Positions 54,906-63,508 of a stretch of 64,000 bases of DNA are shown one piece after another (the first letter of the stretch is position 1; each line of letters starts with the position of its first letter). Source of the stretch: Thalassospira indica (GTDB lineage: Bacteria > Pseudomonadota > Alphaproteobacteria > Rhodospirillales > Thalassospiraceae); assembly GCF_003403095.1 (NCBI RefSeq), contig NZ_CP031555.1, forward strand, positions 4,617,001-4,681,000, read 5' to 3'. The position numbers were made by a program, and so were the translations under genes. The notes under the pieces were generated by a model. It worked only from the letters and a program-made list of their open reading frames with translations, searched no databases and was not told the DNA's origin.

Positions 54906-55982
54906 ATGCTGCGCTTTGCCCCCACCACTTCTGCCCTGATGGCTTTTGCCGTTCTGGCCGTTCTTGTCATTGCCATACCGTCACAGGCAGCGCCAAACGC
55001 CCCTGCCGTTGGCTTCCAGGAAATCACCATCCCGGCCAATGACGGCGACCGCGCCTTGGTTGGTGCGATCTGGTACCCGACCAGCGATACAAACGCAGCC
55101 GTACCTGTCGGCGAAAATCCGGTATTTTTCGGTCAAATGGTGCAGCCTGATGCCAACATTCAGGACGGACGCCATCCCTTGGTCGTGATGTCGCACGGGT
55201 TTGGTGGCAACTGGCGCAATCAGGGATGGCTTGCAACGGCACTCGCCCGGGCGGGCTATGTGGTTGCTGCCATCAATCACCCCGGCACCACCAGCCGCGA
55301 TGTCACCGCCGAAGTCGGCTCTGCATTATGGCTGCGTCCGTGCGATATCAGCCACCTGATCACATCGCTTACCAATGATCCCACATGGTCGCCCCATCTG
55401 GACGCGGCCAACATCACGGTGATTGGTCATTCACTGGGCGGATGGACGGTGCTTGAGCTTGCCGGGGCGCGAATGGACATGGACCGGATGGACGCGGAAT
55501 GCAAACAGCATCCCGAATTCGCCGCCTGCGATGGCCTCAAAGAACTTGAAGTGGGCCGCACACCAGAAGACCGTGCAAAGCTGGCTGCCAACCTCAAAGA
55601 CGACCGGATCCGTGGCGCAATCTCGCTTGATCTTGGCCTTGCCCGTGGCTTTACCCCGGAAAGTCTGGCGGCCATCGACATCCCGGTTCTGGTGATTGCC
55701 GCCGGTGCGCCCAATCCAAAAATCCCCAAGGACCTTGAGTCGGGCTACCTGATCGAACATTTGCCGACCGATTTAGCCCGTTACCATGCCCTGCCCGGTG
55801 CCGCGCATTTCAGCTTCCTGCCCGAATGCAAACCAAATGCCGCGATCCTGCTTGAAAACGAGGTTCCCGGTGACGGCATTATCTGCCTTGATGGCGACGA
55901 CACAACGGATCGATCAGACCTACATCAACAGACCATCACCCTTGTTCTCGACTTTCTGCGTTCTCTGAAAACAGCTTCCTGA
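54906..55982 (+). CDS. exported dienelactone-hydrolase-like alpha/beta hydrolase
   Basis: A 358-residue secreted hydrolase of the predicted dienelactone hydrolase / PAF-acetylhydrolase-like group. Signal peptide residues 1-28 end SQA. Hallmarks are GAIWYPTSD, PLVVMSHGFGGNWRNQGWLA, the nucleophile ITVIGHSLGGWTVLELAG and a late His in LPGAAHFSFLPECKP. Its last 47 bases overlap the 3' end of the convergent AraC-type gene. A perfect FNR-type box upstream suggests expression at low oxygen. Confidence 0.88.
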   Translation: MLRFAPTTSALMAFAVLAVLVIAIPSQAAPNAPAVGFQEITIPANDGDRALVGAIWYPTSDTNAAVPVGENPVFFGQMVQPDANIQDGRHPLVVMSHGFGGNWRNQGWLATALARAGYVVAAINHPGTTSRDVTAEVGSALWLRPCDISHLITSLTNDPTWSPHLDAANITVIGHSLGGWTVLELAGARMDMDRMDAECKQHPEFAACDGLKELEVGRTPEDRAKLAANLKDDRIRGAISLDLGLARGFTPESLAAIDIPVLVIAAGAPNPKIPKDLESGYLIEHLPTDLARYHALPGAAHFSFLPECKPNAAILLENEVPGDGIICLDGDDTTDRSDLHQQTITLVLDFLRSLKTAS

Positions 55983-57075
55983 TCGGACCAAACGGCTGAT
56001 CTGATTGCCGCTCATCGGGATATGGGTCCGCGTCGCGATAAGCCCGCGGACCCATCCCGGTCACCCGGCCAAATTCGCGGTTAAAATTCGATTTGGTCTG
56101 AAACCCGCAGTCAAACATGATTTCCGTCACCGGCTTATCGGTCGTCTGCAGCAACATTTGCGCCTCTGCCACGCGGTATTCATTGACGACCTGTGACACA
56201 TTGCGCCCGAACCGGCGGTTAATCGCCCCGGAAATTTGCCGCGCCGGGATCACCACCCGGCGTGCCAAGCGATCCAGTGTCAGATCAGGATCGCGATACA
56301 GATGTTGCGCGTGCATGACCTCATCGATTGCGGCAAGGATGGCATCATCCTCGGCGATGTCGTTGTTGCCTTGCGGGTCGTCTTTTTGCTGCGAAAGTGC
56401 GGCTTCGGTTACGCTATCATTAAGCTTCGTGGTCTGCGGACTATGCCGCTCCAACCGGACCATCAGCAACGCCAGCACCACCAGAACAACCAACTGCGCA
56501 GTGCCAACGATTGTTGCGACGTTTGTGCCCTGAGTGATACTGAAATCAAGGGCGATCAACCCGTCAACAAGCCCTGAGAAAATCAGCGCCCCGCCAACCA
56601 CGGCAACAATGCTCCGAACCGATCCGACATCGCCCAGCCGTGCTTGCGCAAAACGGTCTTCGCCGCGGCTGGCCAGCACGATCAGCGCAATACCATATCC
56701 GGCAAATTGTACTGCAATCAGGAAATCAACCTGTATATGCCATTGCCGCCAAGTCAGGCTTGCAATGAAAATCGCCAGAACCGGGATGACATGCATCCAC
56801 CGCCATCTGGTTTGCGACCTTTCTTCCGAACCGAGCGCGGCAAAACACATCCAGGCGATGGGCGGCAGCATCGCGGCAAACAAGGGGCGCAAGAAACGGA
56901 AAACCAAAAGATCAAATTGCCAGCGCAGCCCGACCATGATCACCAGCGCCAGACTGGCCGCAACGAAGATCCGCAAGCTCCGTCCAACCGGCCCGGCCGG
57001 CCCGCGCAGGGTCAGGCGCACCAGCAAAATCGCCAGCAACAAGGCAACAACAAACGGCAACGGGATTTCAAACAT
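55936..57075 (-). CDS. AraC-family regulator with N-terminal membrane domain
   Basis: A 379-residue regulator. Residues about 1-210 hold seven hydrophobic helices (FEIPLPFVVALLLAILLVRL onward). A linker follows, then an AraC-type double HTH (about 265-360): TLDRLARRVVIPARQISGAI and ITEIMFDCGFQTKSNFNREF. Such proteins sense a signal in the membrane or periplasm. The ATG at 57075 is preferred: the in-frame GTG at 57159 would place the terminator hairpin of the upstream lipoprotein gene inside the coding region. Confidence 0.85.
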   Translation of the reverse strand: MFEIPLPFVVALLLAILLVRLTLRGPAGPVGRSLRIFVAASLALVIMVGLRWQFDLLVFRFLRPLFAAMLPPIAWMCFAALGSEERSQTRWRWMHVIPVLAIFIASLTWRQWHIQVDFLIAVQFAGYGIALIVLASRGEDRFAQARLGDVGSVRSIVAVVGGALIFSGLVDGLIALDFSITQGTNVATIVGTAQLVVLVVLALLMVRLERHSPQTTKLNDSVTEAALSQQKDDPQGNNDIAEDDAILAAIDEVMHAQHLYRDPDLTLDRLARRVVIPARQISGAINRRFGRNVSQVVNEYRVAEAQMLLQTTDKPVTEIMFDCGFQTKSNFNREFGRVTGMGPRAYRDADPYPDERQSDQPFGPIRKLFSENAESREQG

Positions 57076-57147
57076 AAGGCTTGGCACAATCTGGCAACTG
57101 GCAATCGTAACCTGATGTTTGTCCCGCCTGTCGCGATGGCGCGCAAC

Positions 57148-57182
57148 AAAAAAGACCACGATGACAGATCACCGTGGTCTTT
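57148..57182 (-). terminator. terminator of the lipoprotein gene
   Basis: AAAGACCACG (57151-57160) and CGTGGTCTTT (57173-57182) form a 10-bp stem; on the minus strand it continues into TTTTTTG. It lies 30 bp after the lipoprotein stop and constrains the start of the AraC-type gene. Confidence 0.88.
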
Positions 57183-57214
57183 GGATTTTGTTTAGATCGC
57201 AATCGGGACTTCGA

Positions 57215-57811
57215 TTACCGCAACAGGAAACGACCCAGATTGTTATTGATCTGGCGTTCCATTTCGCGATCAAGATCCATCAAAAGGGCAGTGGTGGCGT
57301 CATAGACCGCCTGTTCGCGTTCGGCCACGGACATCGATTCCGAAAGCGTACGTGACCGTTCCGCCATCGCCGTTACCTCACCCTTCTGCATGCCATTGGG
57401 GTCCAGCAGCTCAAGCTTGGCCGCGACCTTAAGGTCGATCTTGTCGGACTGATCGTCGGTAAAGACACCCTTGATGCCCTTGGTGGTTTTAAGCGCGTTC
57501 GAGGTGATGGATGCCTCGGTCACGCTATAACGCAGCATGTCATTGGTGCCAGCGGTCTGGATGCGGTCATCGGGCCAGTTCATCGCCATGCGGCCCAGAT
57601 TGAACGGCAGGGACGACTGGATCGATCCGTCCTCGTTGTCTGACCAGGCCGCAACCTTTTCAATCGGACCGGCGGCAAAGACAATCGGATCAAGATGGCG
57701 CCATGTCACATCGGGATAGGTCGCAACCGGGCCGCTTGTGCAAGCCGCCATCAGCGCAAGTGCCGCCCCGGCAACAACGGCGCGCAGGCCCTTGATGGAC
57801 ATAACCGTCAT
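57215..57811 (-). CDS. hypothetical lipoprotein
   Basis: A 198-residue exported protein. The signal sequence ends in the lipobox ALMAACTSGP (Cys about 24). The mature part shows PDVTWRHLDPIVF and AWSDNEDGSIQSSLPFNLGRM, and a long C-terminal helix (ESMSVAEREQAVYDATTALL to the end). An AAGGAG site lies nine bases before the ATG. It could be outer-membrane associated; function unknown. It has its own terminator and lies downstream of hslO. Confidence 0.72.
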   Translation of the reverse strand: MTVMSIKGLRAVVAGAALALMAACTSGPVATYPDVTWRHLDPIVFAAGPIEKVAAWSDNEDGSIQSSLPFNLGRMAMNWPDDRIQTAGTNDMLRYSVTEASITSNALKTTKGIKGVFTDDQSDKIDLKVAAKLELLDPNGMQKGEVTAMAERSRTLSESMSVAEREQAVYDATTALLMDLDREMERQINNNLGRFLLR

Positions 57812-57843
57812 GTCTTCGATCTCCTTTGAAATATCTGCTCAAA

Positions 57844-57884
57844 ACAAAAAACGTCACGATGGCGTTTAAGTTCCATCGTGACGT
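57844..57884 (-). terminator. terminator of hslO
   Basis: ACGTCACGATGG and CCATCGTGACGT form a perfect 12-bp stem, followed on the minus strand by TTTTTTGTTTT, 60 bp after the hslO stop. It separates hslO from the lipoprotein gene. Confidence 0.93.
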
Positions 57885-57944
57885 TGCTTTAGGATTAAGG
57901 CAAGGCTGTGACGATACGGGTCGCAGCAACGCGTCATGCCGCGA

Positions 57945-58916
57945 TCAGATTTTCGGTGCACCGTCTTCGGGTGCATCGGCCTTAAGCGTGCGCAGATCGG
58001 CTTCGTTAAAGCCATATCGCGTATTACAGAACTGGCACGATACGCCGACCTCGCCGGTATCGGCTTCGCGCATCGACAGCAATTCTTCAAGCGGATAGGT
58101 CACAAGCGCGCCTTCGATCTTCTCGCGCGAACAACGGCACTTGAACTGCAATGGTGTCTGTTCAAACACGCGCGGTTCCTCGTCATGGAACAGACGCCAG
58201 ATCAGATCATGCGCCGAAAGCGAGATATCAACCAGCTCGTTCTCGGTCGCACTGGCCATCAGGATGGTTGATCTGTTCCAGTCTTCAGATACCTTTTCGG
58301 CCTCTTCCGGGGTGCTGGCATCGCCTGATGCGCTGACCGGCATTTTTTGCAGGAACAAGCCCCCAACCCACCAGTCATCGGCGGTTTCACCACGATGGAC
58401 TTCGAGTTTGAACGATGTTTCAAGCTGCTCGGACTGGCGGAAATAGGCTTCCGCACATTGCGCAAGCGTCTCGCCTTCAAGCGAGACAATCCCCTGATAG
58501 CGCTCATGCTCGTTACCCTGATCGACCGTGAAGGCAATATGCCCCCGCCCCATCAGTTTCAGGACCTGACCACGCAGGGCATCCTCGCCGCCTTCTTGCT
58601 CGGCGATCATGGCGTTCAGGCGTTCTTCATCGACCCGAAGGCAGGCGCGCACATTGCCATCACTATCGACATCAACCACCAGCATGCTGATCGGCCCGTC
58701 GGAGCTGGTCTGAAGCGTAAACAGGCCCTCATATTTCAGCGACGATGACAGCAGCACGGCAAGGCCGATGATCTCGGAAAGCAGATGGTTGGCAAGCGCA
58801 GGATAGGTGTGCTGCCCGATGATGGTCTGCACCGTCGGGCCCAGGCGCGTGAAGCGGCCACGGATATTGGAATGATCCAGCGTGAAGGGCTGGCAAAAAT
58901 CGACAGCAATCTGCAT
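57945..58916 (-). CDS. hslO: redox-regulated chaperone Hsp33
   Basis: A 323-residue cytoplasmic holdase activated by oxidation. The four zinc-binding cysteines are present in order CxC...CxxC: QFKCRCSREKIEGAL and VSCQFCNTRYGF. The N-terminal domain contains GLAVLLSSSLKYEGLFTLQ and ACLRVDEERL. The ATG at 58916 (MQIAVDFCQPF) is chosen; the frame stays open to 59036 with Cys/Arg-rich, non-family sequence. It sits next to argF and argD, an order seen in many alphaproteobacteria. Confidence 0.94.
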   Translation of the reverse strand: MQIAVDFCQPFTLDHSNIRGRFTRLGPTVQTIIGQHTYPALANHLLSEIIGLAVLLSSSLKYEGLFTLQTSSDGPISMLVVDVDSDGNVRACLRVDEERLNAMIAEQEGGEDALRGQVLKLMGRGHIAFTVDQGNEHERYQGIVSLEGETLAQCAEAYFRQSEQLETSFKLEVHRGETADDWWVGGLFLQKMPVSASGDASTPEEAEKVSEDWNRSTILMASATENELVDISLSAHDLIWRLFHDEEPRVFEQTPLQFKCRCSREKIEGALVTYPLEELLSMREADTGEVGVSCQFCNTRYGFNEADLRTLKADAPEDGAPKI

Positions 58917-59024
58917 GTTCGTTTTCCGGCGTTTTTGGGTCGGAACCCGGTGTGTTTGAGGCCGTATAACAATACAGACCCCGCATTGTCGAGGCACTTG
59001 ACGCAAACACCTGACAGCATAGCA

Positions 59025-59046
59025 AAGGGCGGCCAAAGCCGCCCTT
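59025..59046 (-). terminator. probable terminator of argF
   Basis: AAGGGCGGC / GCCGCCCTT with a CAAA loop, about 48 bp after the argF stop on the minus strand. The following T run is only three bases, so it may be partial, with read-through into hslO. Confidence 0.6.
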
Positions 59047-59093
59047 CAAATTCGATATGGCTTATTTAGGAGCCATAACCCGCATCGCAAGCC

Positions 59094-60014
59094 TTATGAC
59101 GGCAAGCCATTCAGGCAATAAAGCAACACACCCTTTTGCGCATGCAGGCGGTTTTCCGCCTCGTCAAACACAACCGACTGCGGCCCGTCAATCACACCGT
59201 CGGTGACTTCCTCGTTACGGTGGGCTGGCAGGCAATGCATGAAGATCGCATCATCCTTGGCCTGTGCCATGGTTTTTTCATTGATCTGATAGGGCGAAAG
59301 GGCGGCCATGCGGGCATCATAATCTTCATCCCCCATCGAGACCCAGCAATCAGTCACCACCACATCGGCACCGGAAAGCGCGCTGTCCATATCGGTCAGG
59401 CGCACTTTGCCGCCTTCGGCATTGGCGGTTTCAATCAGGCCCTGATTGGGGCGATAGCCAACCGGGCAGGCCATATCAAGCGCAAAACCGAATTTCGGCG
59501 ATGCATGAATGAACGAGGTCGAGACATTGTTGCCATCACCGACCCACGCAACCTTAAGACCTTCAAGCTTGCCCTTGTGTTCCTTGATTGTCATCAGATC
59601 GGCCATGATCTGGCACGGGTGACTTTGATCGGTAAGCCCATTGATCACCGGCACGGTGGCATATTCCGCAAGCTCAAGCAGCTTCGACTCATCAGTCGTT
59701 CGGATCATGATCGCATCGACAAAGCGCGACAGAACGCGCGCCGTATCGGCAATGGTTTCCCCGCGGCCAAGCTGGCTGCTGTCCGCATCAAGGGTCACAA
59801 CATCACCGCCAAGCTGGCGCATGCCGACTTCAAACGACACGCGCGTACGGGTCGACGGTTTTTCAAAAATCAAAGCAAGCGTCTTGCCCGCAAGCGGCTT
59901 GGCACCAAACGGTGCATGCCCGGCCTTCTCGGAGTCGCCAAGGGCCATAATATCCTTAAGCTCGCTTGCCGACATTTTGTCGAGATCGAGGAAATGGCGA
60001 ATATCAGTCATCAT
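59094..60014 (-). CDS. argF: ornithine carbamoyltransferase
   Basis: A 306-residue enzyme joining ornithine and carbamoyl phosphate to citrulline in arginine synthesis. The carbamoyl-phosphate loop is [15 protein letters not shown], then [24 protein letters not shown], and the C-terminal ornithine site [13 protein letters not shown]. Two consecutive ATG codons open the frame, either of which may be used. It lies 19 bp after argD on the same strand, so they are an operon. Confidence 0.96.
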   Translation of the reverse strand: MMTDIRHFLDLDKMSASELKDIMALGDSEKAGHAPFGAKPLAGKTLALIFEKPSTRTRVSFEVGMRQLGGDVVTLDADSSQLGRGETIADTARVLSRFVDAIMIRTTDESKLLELAEYATVPVINGLTDQSHPCQIMADLMTIKEHKGKLEGLKVAWVGDGNNVSTSFIHASPKFGFALDMACPVGYRPNQGLIETANAEGGKVRLTDMDSALSGADVVVTDCWVSMGDEDYDARMAALSPYQINEKTMAQAKDDAIFMHCLPAHRNEEVTDGVIDGPQSVVFDEAENRLHAQKGVLLYCLNGLPS

Positions 60015-60033
60015 AAATCTTCCTTACGCGCCC

Positions 60034-61206
60034 TTATTTACCAAGGGCAGCTGCGGCTGCATCAATGGCAACCAGCGCTTCGTCAACATGGGTTTTGGTG
60101 ATGTTCAGCGGCGGTATGATACGCACCACATTGTCACCTGCCGGCACGGTCAAAAGATTGAACTCACGCAGTTTGGCGACAACATCAACATTGGCCGGTT
60201 TGGTTTTCATCCCCAACAATAGGCCCATGCCACGGATTTCTTCGATAAAGCCCGGATGTTTGCGTTCAATCACCTCAAGGCCATCACGGATCAGGCGGCT
60301 CATTTCCAAAACGTGGTCCATGAAACCGGGTTTCAGAACCTCATCAAGCACCGCATTGGCCGCCGCTGTCGCCAGCTGATTGCCGCCAAAGGTCGTGCCA
60401 TGCATGCCCGGGGTAAAGGCCGCCGCTGCCTTTTCATTGGCAAGCAGTGCCCCAATCGGGAAGCCACCGCCAAGCCCCTTGGCCGAGGAAATGATATCGG
60501 GCTCCATATCCGACCATTGATAGGCAAACAGCTTGCCTGTCCGGCCAATGCCCGTCTGGACTTCGTCAAACATCACCAACATGCCGAATTCATCGGCCGC
60601 CTTGCGCACACCCTCAAGATAGCCTTCCGGGGCCCGGCAAATGCCGCCTTCACCCTGAATCGGCTCAAGGATGATACCGCCTGTATTGGGCGTGATTGCA
60701 TTGCGCAACTCATTGAGGTTGCCAAACGCCACCCGGTCAAAGCCATCGGGCATCGGCCCGAAACCTTCCCGGTATTTCTCGCTATAACCCGCGGTCAGGG
60801 TGCCAAGCGTTCTGCCATGAAACGCATTGGTCGCAACCAGAATGCGGTTCTTTTCCGGGTTGCCTGACACATACTGATAGCGACGCAGCATCTTGATACC
60901 CGCCTCATTGGCCTCGGCACCCGAATTACAGAAAAACACCGTATCGGCAAAGCTGTTCTCAATCAGCCGCTTGGCCAGCTTTTCCTGCCCCGGCATCTGA
61001 TACAGGTTCGAGGTATGCCAAAGCTTGCCAACCTGGTCGGTCAGTTTTTCAACCAGATGCGGGTGCGAATGCCCCAGCGTATTGACGGCAATGCCCGACC
61101 CGAAATCAAGGAATCGTCGGCCGTCCTGCGCATAGAGATAAGGTCCTTCACCTTTCTCAAAGGCCAGATCGGCCCGCGCGTAGGTCGGCATGACGGGAGT
61201 AATCAC
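60034..61206 (-). CDS. argD: acetylornithine aminotransferase
   Basis: A 390-residue PLP-dependent class III aminotransferase. The PLP Lys lies in IISSAKGLGGGFPIGALL; FDEVQTGIGRTGKLFAYQ holds the conserved Asp, and FCNSGAEANEAGIKMLRRY and GTFGGNQLA-type sequence (HGTTFGGNQLATAAAN) complete the set. It makes N-acetylornithine for arginine synthesis and may act in lysine synthesis too. Upstream there is a 7-bp-arm palindrome that may be its operator. Confidence 0.96.
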   Translation of the reverse strand: MITPVMPTYARADLAFEKGEGPYLYAQDGRRFLDFGSGIAVNTLGHSHPHLVEKLTDQVGKLWHTSNLYQMPGQEKLAKRLIENSFADTVFFCNSGAEANEAGIKMLRRYQYVSGNPEKNRILVATNAFHGRTLGTLTAGYSEKYREGFGPMPDGFDRVAFGNLNELRNAITPNTGGIILEPIQGEGGICRAPEGYLEGVRKAADEFGMLVMFDEVQTGIGRTGKLFAYQWSDMEPDIISSAKGLGGGFPIGALLANEKAAAAFTPGMHGTTFGGNQLATAAANAVLDEVLKPGFMDHVLEMSRLIRDGLEVIERKHPGFIEEIRGMGLLLGMKTKPANVDVVAKLREFNLLTVPAGDNVVRIIPPLNITKTHVDEALVAIDAAAAALGK

Positions 61207-61240
61207 TTCTTTATTCCTTATTTCGGGTAAAAATCAAATT

Positions 61241-61258
61241 CCTGACCGAATGGTCAGG
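61241..61258. promoter_or_regulatory. TetR-type palindrome upstream of argD
   Basis: CCTGACC-GAAT-GGTCAGG lies 35-52 bp before the argD start. TGACC-N4-GGTCA is a common TetR-family operator shape. No regulator gene is adjacent, so the binding protein would act from elsewhere; a leader hairpin is the alternative. Confidence 0.5.
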
Positions 61259-61362
61259 GTTCAGCAGAGTGCTGGGAAGCCGAGGAGTATCAAGAGATTC
61301 ACCGACCCTGTCAACGCCGCAAAAGCACGTAGGTTCCGGATTCCAAAAAGGTCATTAAAATG

Positions 61363-61402
61363 AAAAAAGGACGGCATCCTGATATGAATGCCGTCCTTTT
61401 TG
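61363..61402. terminator. bidirectional-looking terminator after the ABC permease gene
   Basis: AAAAAAGGACGGCAT and ATGCCGTCCTTTTT form a long stem with a ten-base loop and T runs in both directions. It lies 22 bp after the permease stop on the minus strand. Confidence 0.9.
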
Positions 61403-61423
61403 GTTTGAGCATCGGATCGGGGA

Positions 61424-62233
61424 CTAAGCCTTAAGCTTGTAACCGGTCTTGATCATGCGATAGCACAGCAGCCAAAGGGCCGCATTGACCAGCGCAAGAA
61501 CCACCACACCGGTCATGATCGTGCCATCGGAAATCCCGGTAAAGCCATAACGGAACCCGTCAATCATATAGAAGAACGGGTTGAAATGCACCAGAACCTG
61601 CCCGGCTTCGGGCAGGCTTTCCGCACTGTAAAACGTGCCTGACAGGAACGATAACGGGGTGACAACAAAGTTGGTCACAACCGCGATATGGTCAAACTTC
61701 TCGGCCCAGACACCCCCGGCAATCCCCAGAAGCGACAACATCAGGGATGCCGAAATGCCGAAATACAGGATCGCCCAGATATTGTGGATTTGCACATCCA
61801 CAAAGAACGACATGAAGATCGCGGTGACAAGACCAACGATCATGCCGCGCGTTACCGCGCCAAAGGCAAAACCGGCAACCATTTCGCCTGCCGACAGCGG
61901 CGGCATCAAAACATCGACGATATTGCCCTGTACCTTGGCAATCGTGATCGAGCTTGAGGAGTTGGCAAAGGCGTTTTGCACCATGGTCATCATGATCAGA
62001 CCCGGCGCAAGGAAGGTGGCAAACGGGATGCCATTGACCATTTCAACCGCACGGCCGAGGGCCAGCAGGAAAACAGCAAGAAACAGCAGGCTGGTGACAA
62101 CCGGCGCACCGATGGTTTGCAAATGCACATTCAGGAACCGACGGACTTCTTTGGCATAAAGGGTCCAAAGTCCAAGCCAGTTCACAGCCCCCATATAACG
62201 CGGGGCAAGAGCACGTTGCTCTGACTCGTTCAT
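61424..62233 (-). CDS. ABC-2 type transporter permease
   Basis: A 269-residue membrane protein with about six helices. The cytosolic start (NWLGLWTLYAKEVRRFLNVHLQ-type, including the amphipathic helix) and the helices FATFLAPGLIMMTMVQ and GVWAEKFDHIAVVTNFVVTP fit ABC-2 permeases such as YadH. An AAGGAA site fixes the ATG at 62233; the open frame runs further upstream without family residues. No ATPase gene is adjacent, so the energising subunit must be encoded elsewhere. Confidence 0.87.
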   Translation of the reverse strand: MNESEQRALAPRYMGAVNWLGLWTLYAKEVRRFLNVHLQTIGAPVVTSLLFLAVFLLALGRAVEMVNGIPFATFLAPGLIMMTMVQNAFANSSSSITIAKVQGNIVDVLMPPLSAGEMVAGFAFGAVTRGMIVGLVTAIFMSFFVDVQIHNIWAILYFGISASLMLSLLGIAGGVWAEKFDHIAVVTNFVVTPLSFLSGTFYSAESLPEAGQVLVHFNPFFYMIDGFRYGFTGISDGTIMTGVVVLALVNAALWLLCYRMIKTGYKLKA

Positions 62234-62303
62234 GGAATTTCCTTCGGAAAAATGCATACAATTGCGCGTAAAATAGGGAGAGTGGGGGCATACTTGCAAG
62301 GGT

Positions 62304-63035
62304 GTGAATTCATTCATAGTGTCAGTCATGCACGACAAACATCGCCAAAGCCCGGAAACCAGCGACTCTGCGCGCGAAAAAAAGCCCGCCGGCAATGCGC
62401 GTTTTTCCAACCAGTCCGGCAAAAAGTCGAAAACCCGGTCGCATGAACCCAAACGCCCGCGCAAGGTCACCCGCGACTATCTGATGAATTATGCCACCTG
62501 GTATCTCGAACGTTTCGCCGCATCGCGCGCCCGGCTTGAAACACTGATGCGCGGTAAAATCCGCCTCTCGGTCGCCGAACACGGCACCGACCCGGACGAG
62601 GCCGTGCAATGGATGAATTCGGTTTTGTCGGCGTGCGAAAAGGCCGGCTTTATCAATGACGATGCCTATGCCAAGGGCCGGGCCCGATCCCTGCTCAGGC
62701 GCGGCAAGGCGCTTCGCGTCATTGCCGCCGATCTGTCATCGCGCGGCATTGCCAGTGATCAGGTCGATGCCGCCCTGACCGAACTTCGCGCAGAGGCCGA
62801 TGACGCCGCCTATGAGGAAGTGCGTGGCACCGATCCCAACATTGCCGCCGCCGCGGCCTACGCCCGTCGCCGTCGTCTTGGCCCGTGGCGCCGGTCTGAG
62901 ATCCGCGAAGAAAAACGCGAAAAGGATATGGCTGCCCTTGCCCGTCAGGGCTTTGGCTATGACACCGCCACCCGCATCATCAATAGCGAGATCGAAGAGC
63001 TCGAAGACCTGCTCTCGATGATCGACGGGATTTGA
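62304..63035 (+). CDS. recX: RecX-family regulatory protein
   Basis: A 243-residue protein. The first ~55 residues are basic and disordered, which is long for RecX. The helical core has YATWYLERFAASRARLETLM, GFINDDAYAKGRARSLLRRG and RGIASDQVDAALTEL, the three-helix repeats of RecX, with a basic YARRRRLGPWRR. RecX binds RecA filaments and limits recombination. Starts at GTG 62304, GTG 62319 or ATG 62328 are all possible. No recA is in the window. Confidence 0.87.
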   Translation: MNSFIVSVMHDKHRQSPETSDSAREKKPAGNARFSNQSGKKSKTRSHEPKRPRKVTRDYLMNYATWYLERFAASRARLETLMRGKIRLSVAEHGTDPDEAVQWMNSVLSACEKAGFINDDAYAKGRARSLLRRGKALRVIAADLSSRGIASDQVDAALTELRAEADDAAYEEVRGTDPNIAAAAAYARRRRLGPWRRSEIREEKREKDMAALARQGFGYDTATRIINSEIEELEDLLSMIDGI

Positions 63036-63093
63036 TTGCATCCGCAAAGACCGCTATCAATGAACAAATCCATTTTGATACGGAGACCCAACC

Positions 63094-63429
63094 ATGATGG
63101 TCCGCATCTACCATAATCCGCGCTGCTCGAAATCGCGCCAGACCCTGGCCCTGATCGAAGAACAGGGCATCACGCCCGACGTGATTGCCTATCTCGACAC
63201 CCCGCCAACCCCGCAGGAACTCTCTGGCATCCTTGATATGCTCGGCATGAAACCCGAAGACATCCTGCGCAAAAAAGAAGCCAAAGAAGAAGGCATTGCC
63301 GATCTGCGTGGGGACGAACTGATCGAGGCCCTTTGCGCCCATCCGCGCGCCCTTGAACGCCCGATTGTCGTCAATGGCAACAAGGCCGTTCTCGGCCGTC
63401 CGCCGGAAAACGCGCTGGAAATTCTGTAA
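63094..63429 (+). CDS. arsC: ArsC-family arsenate reductase
   Basis: A 111-residue thioredoxin-fold enzyme. The catalytic Cys is in YHNPRCSKSRQTLALIE; the conserved Arg is in HPRALERPIVVNGNKAVLGRP. It likely uses glutathione/glutaredoxin. No arsR, arsB or acr3 is adjacent, so a role in arsenate resistance is not certain; relatives include Spx/YffB-like proteins. It is 58 bp downstream of recX on the same strand. Confidence 0.85.
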   Translation: MMVRIYHNPRCSKSRQTLALIEEQGITPDVIAYLDTPPTPQELSGILDMLGMKPEDILRKKEAKEEGIADLRGDELIEALCAHPRALERPIVVNGNKAVLGRPPENALEIL

Positions 63430-63508
63430 CTGATTACCCAAAGAACCATTGATTGCTTTTTCTCTAATAAATACACTCACTGGTATGTGTATAAAATGAA
63501 GGGTAATC

